A stretch of 40,147 nt of DNA, from NCBI GenBank assembly GCA_030604735.1, contig JAUVVG010000034.1:1-40147 (forward strand), given 5' to 3'. The translations under genes were made by a program, and so were the position numbers. Within the stretch, counting starts at the first letter, position 1. Every line of letters starts with the position of its first letter. Under the pieces are notes generated by a model. That model did not search any database and had not been told where the DNA came from. It saw only the letters and a list, made by a program, of their open reading frames with translations. Source of the stretch: Azoarcus sp. (GTDB lineage: Bacteria > Pseudomonadota > Gammaproteobacteria > Burkholderiales > Rhodocyclaceae). Shown here piece by piece: positions 1-8,550 of this stretch.

Positions 1-681
1 ACCGACCTGCCTATCGTGCTGACGCTGAACACCCACCACCATCCGGATCATTTCCTGGGCAACCAGGCGTTTCCGCCGGACACCCTCGCCGCGTTGCCGG
101 CCACGATCACCGGGATTCGCGACGAGGGCGACGGCTTCAATGACAACATGTACAGGCTCAATGGCGACTGGATGCTGGGCACCGAAGTCGTGGTGCCGGA
201 TAAGACCGTCTCGGCCGGCCGGACGGACATCGCCGGGCGCGACATCGAACTGATGGCCCTGAGCGGCCATACCGCGGCCGACCTGGTGGTGATCGACCAT
301 GCGACCGGCACAGTCTTCGCGGCCGACCTGCTGTTCCACGACCGCGCCCCGACCACGCCCCATGCCGACCTTGACGCCTGGCTGGCTTCTCTCGTCGCGC
401 TGGAAGCGGTACCAGCGACACGTTGGATACCCGGCCATGGCCCGGTCAGCGAGGACCTGGCGCCACTGCGGCAGACCCGTGACTATCTGGAATGGTTGCG
501 CGAGACGATTCGCCATGGCGCGGAGAACGGCTACGACATGCCCGAGATGCTGGAAGCGCCGATTCCGGAGCGCTTCGCCGTGCTCGACGGCGTCCGCACC
601 GAGTTCAGGCGGTCGGTCGTCCACCTCTTTCCGGCGGCGGAACTGGCCGCCCTCGAACGCGGCGAAGAGGCCGGCCGATGA
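1..681 (+). CDS. Metallo-beta-lactamase-fold hydrolase, 5' truncated
   Basis: The frame is open from base 1, so the true start lies before the window. About 226 residues are visible. The zinc motif HxHxDH is seen as HHHPDH near residue 12, followed by a GHT motif (third ligand position), an AADLLFHD segment (the bridging Asp) and a PGHG segment (last His). These are the metal ligands of a two-zinc MBL hydrolase. The long C-terminal helical part after PGHG resembles the SoxH/'quinoprotein relay system zinc metallohydrolase' group, which are periplasmic proteins linked to PQQ enzymes. That subfamily assignment is from memory. The neighbour downstream is a PqqU-like receptor, which fits a PQQ-related role. 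The substrate is unknown. It ends in TGA within an ATGA that could also start the next frame. Confidence 0.8.
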   Translation, partial: TDLPIVLTLNTHHHPDHFLGNQAFPPDTLAALPATITGIRDEGDGFNDNMYRLNGDWMLGTEVVVPDKTVSAGRTDIAGRDIELMALSGHTAADLVVIDHATGTVFAADLLFHDRAPTTPHADLDAWLASLVALEAVPATRWIPGHGPVSEDLAPLRQTRDYLEWLRETIRHGAENGYDMPEMLEAPIPERFAVLDGVRTEFRRSVVHLFPAAELAALERGEEAGR

Positions 682-749
682 GAGCACCGGGCCGCCGCTT
701 CGCGCACATCACGACACCCAATCCATCCTCATCGACAGGACTCCCCGAC

Positions 750-2900
750 ATGCCGACCTACACCAGTCAAAGCCAATCGAATCCGCAGTTCGGGCGCATG
801 CCGACCAGACTGACCGTGATCGCCGCCCTGCTGGCCGTGGCCGGACAAGCCACCGCAGACGACGCCACCCCGGCCCGCGGTGGCGAGGCCCTGCTCAATC
901 CGGTGGTGGTCACCGGCACGCCGGTCGAGGCCGACAGTTTCGACCTGCCATTCTCGATCAACGCGGTCGAGATGCGCGCCGCCCAGCGCGGCAACTTGGG
1001 CGTCAATGCCTCCGAGGCGCTCAGCAGCATCCCCGGGCTGGTGATCCAGAATCGCCAGAACTATGCCCAGGACCTGCAGATCTCGATCCGTGGCTTCGGC
1101 GCCCGCTCGGCCTTCGGGGTGCGCGGGGTCAAGCTGATCACCGACGGCATCCCGGCCACCAACCCGGACGGTCAGGGTCAGGCGGCGACCTTCAACCTCG
1201 ACACTGCCGAACGGATCGAGGTGCTGCGCGGCCCGTTCTCGACCGTGTATGGAAATCATGCCGGCGGCGTGGTCCAACTGTTCTCGCGAAACGGCGAAGG
1301 CCCCCCGACCCTGAGCACCCGCTTGCTCGGCGGCTCATGGGGCACGACCAAGTTCGGCCTCGGCCTCGAGGGTGAATCCGGCGGCGTCGGCTACGTGCTC
1401 GACGCCTCGCGCTTTCGCAGCGACGGCTATCGCGACCACAGCAAGGTCCGCCGCGACCAGGCCTTTGCCAAGATCACCACCCGTCCGGACGACGACAGTA
1501 CCCTCACCTTCGTCGCCAGCAGCCTGAACCAACCCGACACGCTCGACCCGCAGGGGCTGCGCTGGGAGACCTTCAAGCGCGATCCGCGCGCGGTCGAACA
1601 ACCAGCGCTCGACTTCAACACCCGCAAGCGCATTGACCACCTGCAAGGCGGGGTCACCTACGAGCGCGACATCGGGCCGGATACCTTGTTCGTCAGCGCC
1701 TACACCGGCAAGCGCAGCGTGGTGCAGTATCAATCGATTCCGGTCGGGGCTCAGGCCAACCCGCGCCAGGCCGGTGGCCTGATCGATTTCGACCGGAGCT
1801 TCTCCGGGGTCGGGGCACGCTGGACTGCCCGACGCGCGTTCGACAGTGGCAATCTGACCGTGACCGCCGGGATAGATCACGACCGCTCCCGCGACGACCG
1901 CCAGGGCTACGAAAACCACGTTGGTACGACGCTCGGAGTACGAGGTAATTTGCGCCGTAACGAGATCAACACCATCACCAGCACCGACCCCTACATCCAG
2001 GCGGTCTGGGCGAGCGGGCCATGGCAGTGGTCCGCCGGCCTGCGTCACTCCCACGTCCGCTTCAAGGTCAAGGACAAGTTCATTGTTGGTGCTAACGGCG
2101 ACGACAGCGGCAGCGTCAGCTACCGGCGCACCACGCCGGCGCTCGGCCTGACCTATGCGCTGACCCCGGACATCAACCTCTATGCCAGCGCCGGCGCCGG
2201 CTTCGAGACCCCGACCCTGAACGAGTTGTCCTACAGCGCCGAGGGCGGTGGCTTCAACTTCGATCTGAAGCCCTCGCGCAGCCAGCAGTTCGAGGCCGGC
2301 ATCAAGGCCTTCGTCGGCGACAGCACCCGCATCGACGCGGCGGTGTTCCATATCCGCACTCAGGACGAGATCGTGGTGGCCGGCAGCTTCGGGGGGCGGA
2401 CCAGCTTTCGCAACGCGGCCGAAACCCGTCGCCAGGGGGTCGAACTGGCCATCGAAACCGCGCTGACCGAGACCCTCACCGCCAAGGGCATGCTCACTTA
2501 TCTCGATGCAACCTACCGGACAGGCTTCGGCAGTGGCGCCAGTGCGGTCAAGTCGGGCAACAGGATGCCCGGCATCCCCAAAGTGAGTCTCTTCGCCGAG
2601 CTCGCCTGGCAACCGATCAGCGGGGTCACGCTCGCCGCCGAGGCACTGCATCGGGGCAAGGTCTTCGTCAATGACCAGAACAACGGCCGACCGGCGCCGG
2701 CCCACACCCTGGTCAACCTGAAACTCGCCGCCGAGCAACGCCAGGGTAACTGGACCTTCGGGCAGTTGCTGCGGATCGACAACGTCTTCGACCGCAAGCA
2801 CATCGGCTCGGTCATCGTCGGCGACGCCAACCAGCGCTTCTACGAGCCCGGCCCGACTCGAAGCTGGTATGCCGGTGTCAGCGCCAGCCATGCGTTCTAA
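750..2900 (+). CDS. pqqU: TonB-dependent receptor, PqqU/YncD-like (PQQ uptake)
   Basis: An outer-membrane beta-barrel with an N-terminal plug, 716 residues from this start. The signal peptide is the hydrophobic stretch ending in GQATADD. The plug starts with a TonB-box-like NPVVVTGTP. Several segments match the E. coli PQQ receptor PqqU (YncD) as I recall it: NRQNYAQDLQ, SIRGFG, DGIPAT-PDGQGQ, YQSIP, GNGDDSG, RGFETPT-NELSY (here AGFETPTLNELSY), GNRMPGI and VGSVIV. This resemblance is much closer than general TonB-receptor similarity. By family knowledge it would import pyrroloquinoline quinone using TonB energy. The start chosen is ATG 750, preceded by AGGA. ATG 678 and ATG 798 are in frame and possible; 798 would sit immediately before the signal peptide. 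The preceding gene encodes an MBL hydrolase of a PQQ-associated type. Confidence 0.85.
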   Translation: MPTYTSQSQSNPQFGRMPTRLTVIAALLAVAGQATADDATPARGGEALLNPVVVTGTPVEADSFDLPFSINAVEMRAAQRGNLGVNASEALSSIPGLVIQNRQNYAQDLQISIRGFGARSAFGVRGVKLITDGIPATNPDGQGQAATFNLDTAERIEVLRGPFSTVYGNHAGGVVQLFSRNGEGPPTLSTRLLGGSWGTTKFGLGLEGESGGVGYVLDASRFRSDGYRDHSKVRRDQAFAKITTRPDDDSTLTFVASSLNQPDTLDPQGLRWETFKRDPRAVEQPALDFNTRKRIDHLQGGVTYERDIGPDTLFVSAYTGKRSVVQYQSIPVGAQANPRQAGGLIDFDRSFSGVGARWTARRAFDSGNLTVTAGIDHDRSRDDRQGYENHVGTTLGVRGNLRRNEINTITSTDPYIQAVWASGPWQWSAGLRHSHVRFKVKDKFIVGANGDDSGSVSYRRTTPALGLTYALTPDINLYASAGAGFETPTLNELSYSAEGGGFNFDLKPSRSQQFEAGIKAFVGDSTRIDAAVFHIRTQDEIVVAGSFGGRTSFRNAAETRRQGVELAIETALTETLTAKGMLTYLDATYRTGFGSGASAVKSGNRMPGIPKVSLFAELAWQPISGVTLAAEALHRGKVFVNDQNNGRPAPAHTLVNLKLAAEQRQGNWTFGQLLRIDNVFDRKHIGSVIVGDANQRFYEPGPTRSWYAGVSASHAF

Positions 2901-3498
2901 ACGGGGCCTGGGTACCAATGCTGCTGGCCTGACCTCGACCGGGCGCCTCGGCGACGCACTGGGGCGCCTGGTCGGCCGACGTTTTCATAACCGAGATTCC
3001 GTCAGCCGTTCTTCGGAGAACCGACACCGCGTCAGGCACTACCTCGCCTGCCTGCTGGCGGTGGCCAGCTTCACCGCCGCAGCTGACGGGTCCGGGCCGG
3101 ACATCCGGATGACGGTGCTTGAAGGCATCGAATACTCGCACGCACGCGAAGCGCTGGAGGACGCGATCGCCGCGGAAGGGCTGACCTCGCCAGTGATCAG
3201 CTACTTCGGTGACATGATCGCCCGCACCGCAGCCGACCTCGGCCACAGGGGCGACACCTACCGCGACGCCCATGTCTATACCTTTTGCAGCGTCAGCGCC
3301 GCCGCGCGTCTCGCCAGCGAAGATCCGGGCTATATCGCGCTGTGTCCGCTGTCGATCGGGATCTATCAAACGACGGCTGACCAGAGCGTGAAGCTCGTCT
3401 ATCGCCCGACTGGACTCGACACGGCCGGAGGCCGGATGGCCAGCGACACACAGGCCAGGATCGTGTCGCGCACACGCAGCCTGCTCGGACTCGACTGA
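2890..3498 (+). CDS. Secreted DUF302-like protein
   Basis: About 202 residues. An internal hydrophobic stretch (RHYLACLLAVASFTAAADG, near residues 50-68) looks like a signal peptide or anchor. The C-terminal part has the shape of DUF302: a segment YTFCSVSAAARLASEDP followed by CPLSIGIYQ, the place where DUF302 proteins have a conserved strand-turn-strand. It overlaps the end of pqqU by 11 bases if ATG 2890 is used. This is the only ATG before the signal-like segment, but it leaves an odd 50-residue basic leader, so the real start may be a non-ATG codon nearer the hydrophobic stretch. I see no canonical in-frame GTG or TTG with a good ribosome site there. The position after pqqU suggests a shared transcript. 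Function unknown. Confidence 0.6.
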   Translation: MRSKRGLGTNAAGLTSTGRLGDALGRLVGRRFHNRDSVSRSSENRHRVRHYLACLLAVASFTAAADGSGPDIRMTVLEGIEYSHAREALEDAIAAEGLTSPVISYFGDMIARTAADLGHRGDTYRDAHVYTFCSVSAAARLASEDPGYIALCPLSIGIYQTTADQSVKLVYRPTGLDTAGGRMASDTQARIVSRTRSLLGLD

Positions 3499-3522
3499 AC
3501 GCGGCTCACCCCAGACGCGCCG

Positions 3523-5670
3523 CTACTGACTACGGGCGGCGAGTGCCTGCCTCGCCTCCGGATAACCTTGTGCTGCGGCACGGCGCAACCAGGCCAGCGC
3601 CTCTTCGGGATCGGCCTCCTGGCCCGTGCCAGTCTCGAGCATCACCGCCAGGGCGAACTGTGCCTCGGCATCGCCCGCTTCGGCCGCGGACCGGAACAGA
3701 ACGGCCGCGCGCGCCAGGTCGCGCTCTACACCTCGCCCTGCCTCGTACAACCATGCCAGACGGGTTCGGGCGCGCAGGCTGCCGGCGTCGGCCAGGCGTC
3801 GATACACCGAGATGGCTTCGTCCAGCCGGCCTTCGGATTCGAGCATCCTCGCGGCCAGGTAGTCGTCGCTGTCGCCGCCGAGCGCGAGCTGGGTCAATTG
3901 CGCCGCCGCATCCTCATAGCCTGCTTCGGCCGCCGCTTCCAGCCAACGCACTGCCGAAACCCGGTCCGGCTCGATAATCCGCCCTTCCAGATAGACTTGC
4001 GCCAGGCGAAACTGCGCCTTGGCCGATCCACCCTCGGCACCACGACGATAACGCTCGATCGCCAGCGCCGGATCGACCCGCTCACCCAGGCCGTCCTCGG
4101 CGAGAATGCCCAGATTGAACCAGGCCTCGGCCACCCCGCGTTGTGCCAGCGTCAGCCAGATCTCGCGCGCGAACGCGTAGTTGGCCATCTTGAACTCGGC
4201 ATAGGCCTTGTAGAGCCCGAGGCTGGGATTGCGCACGATCTCTTCCATCTCCTGGCTGAGCACCGGGTCCGCCACGTCCTCGACCGCCGAGCCTGCCGCC
4301 TGCCCATCGACCTCTTCACCTGTGGCGTCACCCCGCTCGGCGAGTAGCCGATCTATCACCTCCCTGACCTCTTCCACGTCCCATTCGATCGCGGTATTCA
4401 CCGAGTAGCGGATGCGTCGCTCATGATCGAGGATGAAGGAGCTCGGAAACGCGAACACGCCGTAGTCGGCCGACACCGCACCGTCCCTATCCATCAACAC
4501 CGGAAAATCGACCTCGACCCGCTCCATGAACGCCAGGATGTGCTCGGGTTCTTCCTTGAAGTTGATCGAGACGATGGCAAAGTCGCGTTCGTCGTAGCTC
4601 CCGGCGAGCCGGTTCATCGAAGGAATTTCATGCACGCAGGGCGGGCACCAGCTCGCCCAGAAATTGACCAGGGTGATCCGCCCCTGGCTCTCGTCGAGGC
4701 GGTGGGTCCGCCCATGGGCATCGTCCAGCACGAAATCCGGCGCCGGCACGACCGGCCGCTCGACGATGCCGAAGGCGGGCATGACCGGGGCATCATCCTC
4801 GACCACGATATCGACTGGCGTCGCCGGCCTCGGCCCGGCCGCGAGCAGGCGCGCCGCCGAGATGAGGCGCGCCGGGGTCTGGTCGATGGCGCGTTCGACC
4901 TCCTCCGGCACCGGGCCGGAGAGCGTCTCCAGACCCTCGCTCATCGGCTGCTCGGTCTGAAGCAAATAGTAGTCGCGCACATCCGGGACGATCCAGGTGT
5001 ATGCCGGCGCACCGGTCGTCCGGAAAACCTGCAGGACCGAATCGAGCCGGCTACGGTTGGTTCCGAGTTCCGGTTGCACGATCATGATCGGCATGTTGGT
5101 CGCGGCGACGATGCCAAGCAGCTCGGGCTCCTCACCTGCAATCGGCGTGCCGCGATACAGATTGGGAAAGAACAGCACGCCGCCCGCGACCCGGGACAGA
5201 TCGCCCCCACGTGTCTGCAAGGCTCGCAAACCCCGCAACAAGGGCACGCTCATCCGGTCTTCTGCCACCAGCACCACCGGCCCGTAGCCTTGCGCGAGGG
5301 CGGCTTCGACCACCTCTGCGATCGGCTCCCCGGCTATGCCGCGAATCGCCTCGGCGCTGCGCGCGAGAAACAGGCTGTCGAGCAGATCGACCTGCCACAC
5401 CGTCGCTCCGGCTTGGGCCAGCCGTTGCGCAATCTCGTCCGGACGAGTGCGTTCGGCATACTGGTTGTCCAGCCAGACGAATAGCATCCCATTGCCAGCC
5501 CCCGCCACCGCACCGTCCTGGACGGTGACACGGATGTCCAGCGATTCACCGTCAGGGGTTTCGATCACGAACCCGGCCTGGACCCCGGTCGTGATGACTA
5601 ACAGACCGATCAACAGCCCCCAGGCAAGCGCGCCGGCAAGCCGGATCGGCGTTGAAAGCCAGGCCGCCAT
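3523..5670 (-). CDS. Envelope fusion protein: hydrolase-like domain, TlpA thioredoxin, Sel1 repeats
   Basis: About 715 residues from ATG 5670; a TTG two codons upstream (5676) is also in frame. An N-terminal hydrophobic segment (residues 10-35, ending GVQAG) is a signal peptide or anchor. Residues about 40-240 have alternating strand/helix pattern similar to alpha/beta-hydrolase-like DUF3530 proteins, but no GxSxG nucleophile elbow is visible. Residues about 310-445 form a TlpA/ResA-type thioredoxin with WASWCPPC (redox Cys near 344 and 347) and the cis-Pro region AFPSSFILD. Residues about 480-715 are Sel1-type TPR repeats (A..EAWFNLGILAEDG, AKAQFRLAQVYLEG, AEAQFALAVMLETG). The protein probably works in the periplasm as a thiol reductase presented on a protein-interaction scaffold. 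It begins two bases after the stop of the small protein upstream, so the two are co-transcribed. Confidence 0.75.
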   Translation of the reverse strand: MAAWLSTPIRLAGALAWGLLIGLLVITTGVQAGFVIETPDGESLDIRVTVQDGAVAGAGNGMLFVWLDNQYAERTRPDEIAQRLAQAGATVWQVDLLDSLFLARSAEAIRGIAGEPIAEVVEAALAQGYGPVVLVAEDRMSVPLLRGLRALQTRGGDLSRVAGGVLFFPNLYRGTPIAGEEPELLGIVAATNMPIMIVQPELGTNRSRLDSVLQVFRTTGAPAYTWIVPDVRDYYLLQTEQPMSEGLETLSGPVPEEVERAIDQTPARLISAARLLAAGPRPATPVDIVVEDDAPVMPAFGIVERPVVPAPDFVLDDAHGRTHRLDESQGRITLVNFWASWCPPCVHEIPSMNRLAGSYDERDFAIVSINFKEEPEHILAFMERVEVDFPVLMDRDGAVSADYGVFAFPSSFILDHERRIRYSVNTAIEWDVEEVREVIDRLLAERGDATGEEVDGQAAGSAVEDVADPVLSQEMEEIVRNPSLGLYKAYAEFKMANYAFAREIWLTLAQRGVAEAWFNLGILAEDGLGERVDPALAIERYRRGAEGGSAKAQFRLAQVYLEGRIIEPDRVSAVRWLEAAAEAGYEDAAAQLTQLALGGDSDDYLAARMLESEGRLDEAISVYRRLADAGSLRARTRLAWLYEAGRGVERDLARAAVLFRSAAEAGDAEAQFALAVMLETGTGQEADPEEALAWLRRAAAQGYPEARQALAARSQ

Positions 5671-5672
5671 GC

Positions 5673-6059
5673 TCAAGCAGCCGGCGGATTGCCTTTGGGG
5701 GCGTTACCCCTCGCGGCACGGCGCGGCGAACGGCGGAACGGTTTCTTCGGTGCCCCGCCTGCGGGCTGGTCCGCAGGCGGACTGCCGTCGGAAGCAGGTA
5801 CCGATGTCGGCCCTTGCGGCTTGGGCGGCTTCTGCTGTCGGGGTTGTCGAGGCTGACCCTGGCGCGGCTGTTGTGGCCGGGTACGTCCCGGTGCCGCCTT
5901 GCGGACATTGGGATCCGGTCCGTCGATACGATTGCCCGGCGCGAGCGAAATCTCCAGCTCGTTCAGTTCGTCCCATTCCTCATCTGTGCGCTCACTGTCC
6001 GGAATCGCCAGCAGCATCTGCATGCGGCGACGAGGGGAGATAGGTTCCTGTTCGCTCAT
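5673..6059 (-). CDS. Small disordered Pro/Arg/Gln-rich protein
   Basis: 128 residues. The first 45 residues (MSEQEPISPRRRMQMLLAIP... DEEWDELNELEISLAPGNR) look like a folded helical unit with an acidic face. The rest is low-complexity, rich in Pro, Gln, Arg and Lys, with an RRSPRRAARGN basic patch, and is probably disordered. No signal peptide or membrane segment is visible, so it is likely cytoplasmic. I do not recognise a named family. The regular codon use, the length of the open frame and tight coupling (stop at 5673, next start at 5670) to the thioredoxin fusion gene support it as real. The ribosome site before ATG 6059 is weak. A later in-frame start at Met13 is possible. Confidence 0.65.
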   Translation of the reverse strand: MSEQEPISPRRRMQMLLAIPDSERTDEEWDELNELEISLAPGNRIDGPDPNVRKAAPGRTRPQQPRQGQPRQPRQQKPPKPQGPTSVPASDGSPPADQPAGGAPKKPFRRSPRRAARGNAPKGNPPAA

Positions 6060-6128
6060 AGTCTCGTCATCTCATCGTTCACAATCCACCCTGACACGAC
6101 CATCGTGCCGGTGGCGCTTGTTATCGAC

Positions 6129-6144
6129 AACCCTGATAAGGGTT
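6129..6144. repeat. Short perfect hairpin upstream of the diguanylate cyclase
   Basis: AACCCT, loop GATA, AGGGTT: a 6-bp perfect stem. It lies in the 271-bp divergent space between the small protein (6059) and the cyclase start (6331). It overlaps a second weak repeat TTATC/GATAA (6121-6139). It may be an operator or a chance structure. No convincing sigma70 promoter was found beside it. Confidence 0.3.
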
Positions 6145-6330
6145 TCCTGCTACCATTTCTTCAATCGATACATGAAACGGGCCATGCCAAAGCGCTGGGT
6201 CCGATGCCGGTCTCCATCGCGGGGCAGGCAAACATATCACCGGCCACGCTCCAAGTGTCACGGCTTTCGTCATGACCTTGATTTGCCTCCGCCGATAGCG
6301 GGGTCCACCGACGCTGCCTACAGGATGGTC

Positions 6331-8550
6331 ATGAACCCATCGCAACAGGGATCGAAAGCAGACCGACCACTCCGAACCCGCCCGTTGGCGTTGGCCGTCG
6401 CGGTGACGATGCTCTGCGTAGTCCTGTTGTCCGGCGCCTATGTTTCTTGGCAGCACCAAGCCCGCACCCAACTCCAGCACACGGTGCTCAAGGAAGCCTC
6501 GCAGTTACGCGCGCAGATGGAAAGCGTGCTCAATGCCAATCTACATCTTACGACCGGGCTGGCCGCATTCGTCACCACACACCCTGACCTCGATCAACAG
6601 GCCTTTGCCACTTTTGCAGAACGTCTGCTTGTTTCCGGAAAGCACGTGGTGAACAATTTCACATACGCACCGGATCACGTCATCCGAAATGTCTATCCGG
6701 TCGAGGGCAACGAGGCCGCGATCGGTCTGGTACTCAGCACGCACCCCGCCTTCGCGTCGACCGTAGATTTGCTCAACCGCACCGGAAATCCGGTACTGGC
6801 CGGTCCCCACCGCCTGGTGCAAGGCGGCGAAGGGCTGATCGCCCGTGAGCCGCTGTTCCGAGTCGACCCCGAAACCGGGAGGCGCCATGTCTGGGGCCAG
6901 GTCAGCATGCCGATGAATATGGACCTATTCTATCATCAGGCAGGGGTCCATGACTTCGCGCGCACGTTCGAACTGTCGATCCGGGGACGTGACGGCAGGG
7001 GCGCCAACGGCGCGGTATTCTACGGTGATCCGGCGCTGTTCGATGCCGACCCGGCGCTGCTTGAGATCACCCTGCCGGGCGGCACTTGGCAACTCGGCGT
7101 GCGGCCTCCGGCCGGCTGGGCGCCAGCAATCCCCGCGGCCGCGGTCCTGGCGACGGTCTTGGGCCTGCTCGCCATTTTCCTGATCACGCATAGGCTCGCT
7201 CACCAGGCGCTGTTGTTGCGTGAATCCGAGTTACGCACACGCCGTACGAGCGAACGCCTGACCGCCCTCCTCTCCGCCATGCCCAACCTGGTGCTGGTCG
7301 TGGACGAACATGGAACCTACCGCGAGGTGTTCGGTGACCTGCACTCGGGCAGTTTTCCCGAGTTCGTGGCAGACCTCTCCGGAAAACGCATCGACCAGAT
7401 TTTCAGGCCCGAAAAGACGCGCGAACTCTGGCGCCACGTCGACGCTGCGCTGCGCGAGGGCAAAGTACAGCACTTCGAACATGCGCTGACCCACGACGAC
7501 TTTTGCACGGCCGACCCGCACTCGCCGGGTACGACACACTGGTTCAGCGCGACCGTCATCCCCTTGCAGGAAAGCGAGGACGGCGTGCGTACAACGCTAT
7601 GGGTCGTGGACAACATCACCCGCACCCGGCAGGCGGTACAGGCCTTGCATGCATCCCACAACCGCTATCGGGAGCTCACCGACGCGGTTCAGCAGGTCAT
7701 TTTCGAAACCGATCGTCTGGGGAGGATCACCTACATCAACCCGGCCTGGAACGACTTGTCCATCCATCGCGGCGAAGCGATGATGGGCCGCCTGTGGTCC
7801 GACCTGCTTCATCACGACGACAGGGCGAATCTGGCCCAGGATTTCGAAAACCTGATGCAGGAACGATTGCCAAAGCTGCAGCACGACGCCCGCGTCAGCG
7901 GATCCCGAATCGACAAATTCTGGATCAACGCCCAGCTCATACCGCGAACCGACGACGACAAACGGGTCATCGGGTCGATAGGCACCCTGCTCGACATTAC
8001 CGAGCGCAAGCACAGCGAGGCGGCGATCCGTCACCAGGCCTTGCACGACTCGCTGACCGGTCTGCCGAACCGGATGCTGCTGATCGAGCGCCTCGACCAT
8101 GCGCTCAACGTCAATCGCAGACTGGGCAAGATCCTCGCGCTGCTCTATATCGACCTGGACAACTTCAAGCCGGTCAATGACCAGTATGGCCACAATGCCG
8201 GCGACCAGGTGCTGTGCGAAGTCGCACGCCGCCTGCGTACCCAGATCCGGGATTCCGACACCGCCGCCCGGATCGGCGGGGACGAATTCGTCGTGCTGAT
8301 CGAGTCCACCGAGGAGGTCGATGGCATCCATGTCGTTGCGGACAAGCTGCTATCGGCGCTGAGCGAGCCGATCACGATCAAAGTCGGTGCCCGCGAAACC
8401 ACTTGCCGCGTCGGCGCCAGCATCGGGCTGACGCTCGCACCCCGCGAAGGCGCGGATGTCGACACCTTGCTGCAACAAGCCGACCGGGCGCTTTATGCCG
8501 CCAAAGCCGCCGGCAAGGGCTGCATCGCGCCCGGATCAGGCACTCACTGA
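6331..8550 (+). CDS. CHASE-PAS-PAS-GGDEF membrane diguanylate cyclase
   Basis: 739 residues. Transmembrane helix near 19-41, a periplasmic CHASE-type sensor domain about 50-250 (FTYAPDHVIRNVYPVEGNEAAIG is the typical CHASE signature area), second transmembrane helix about 267-286, two PAS domains (about 305-430 and 445-560) and a C-terminal GGDEF domain. The active-site motif reads RIGGDEF (about 649-653), and an intact RxxD inhibitory site (RDSD) lies five residues before it, so it should make c-di-GMP and be product-inhibited. The signal is sensed outside through CHASE and inside through PAS. The start at ATG 6331 is supported by AGGA five bases upstream; ATG 6325 is also in frame. Its end overlaps the end of the convergent EAL gene by 15 bases. 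Confidence 0.9.
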   Translation: MNPSQQGSKADRPLRTRPLALAVAVTMLCVVLLSGAYVSWQHQARTQLQHTVLKEASQLRAQMESVLNANLHLTTGLAAFVTTHPDLDQQAFATFAERLLVSGKHVVNNFTYAPDHVIRNVYPVEGNEAAIGLVLSTHPAFASTVDLLNRTGNPVLAGPHRLVQGGEGLIAREPLFRVDPETGRRHVWGQVSMPMNMDLFYHQAGVHDFARTFELSIRGRDGRGANGAVFYGDPALFDADPALLEITLPGGTWQLGVRPPAGWAPAIPAAAVLATVLGLLAIFLITHRLAHQALLLRESELRTRRTSERLTALLSAMPNLVLVVDEHGTYREVFGDLHSGSFPEFVADLSGKRIDQIFRPEKTRELWRHVDAALREGKVQHFEHALTHDDFCTADPHSPGTTHWFSATVIPLQESEDGVRTTLWVVDNITRTRQAVQALHASHNRYRELTDAVQQVIFETDRLGRITYINPAWNDLSIHRGEAMMGRLWSDLLHHDDRANLAQDFENLMQERLPKLQHDARVSGSRIDKFWINAQLIPRTDDDKRVIGSIGTLLDITERKHSEAAIRHQALHDSLTGLPNRMLLIERLDHALNVNRRLGKILALLYIDLDNFKPVNDQYGHNAGDQVLCEVARRLRTQIRDSDTAARIGGDEFVVLIESTEEVDGIHVVADKLLSALSEPITIKVGARETTCRVGASIGLTLAPREGADVDTLLQQADRALYAAKAAGKGCIAPGSGTH

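Noticed and set aside
1335-2918. Open frame of 527 codons on the minus strand opposite pqqU
   Set aside because: It lies wholly opposite a strongly supported receptor gene, has low-complexity Gly/Ala/Asp composition typical of antisense GC-rich frames, and shows no motif.
6118-6140. sigma70 promoter TTGTTA ... GATAAG before the diguanylate cyclase
   Set aside because: The spacing is only 11 bases.
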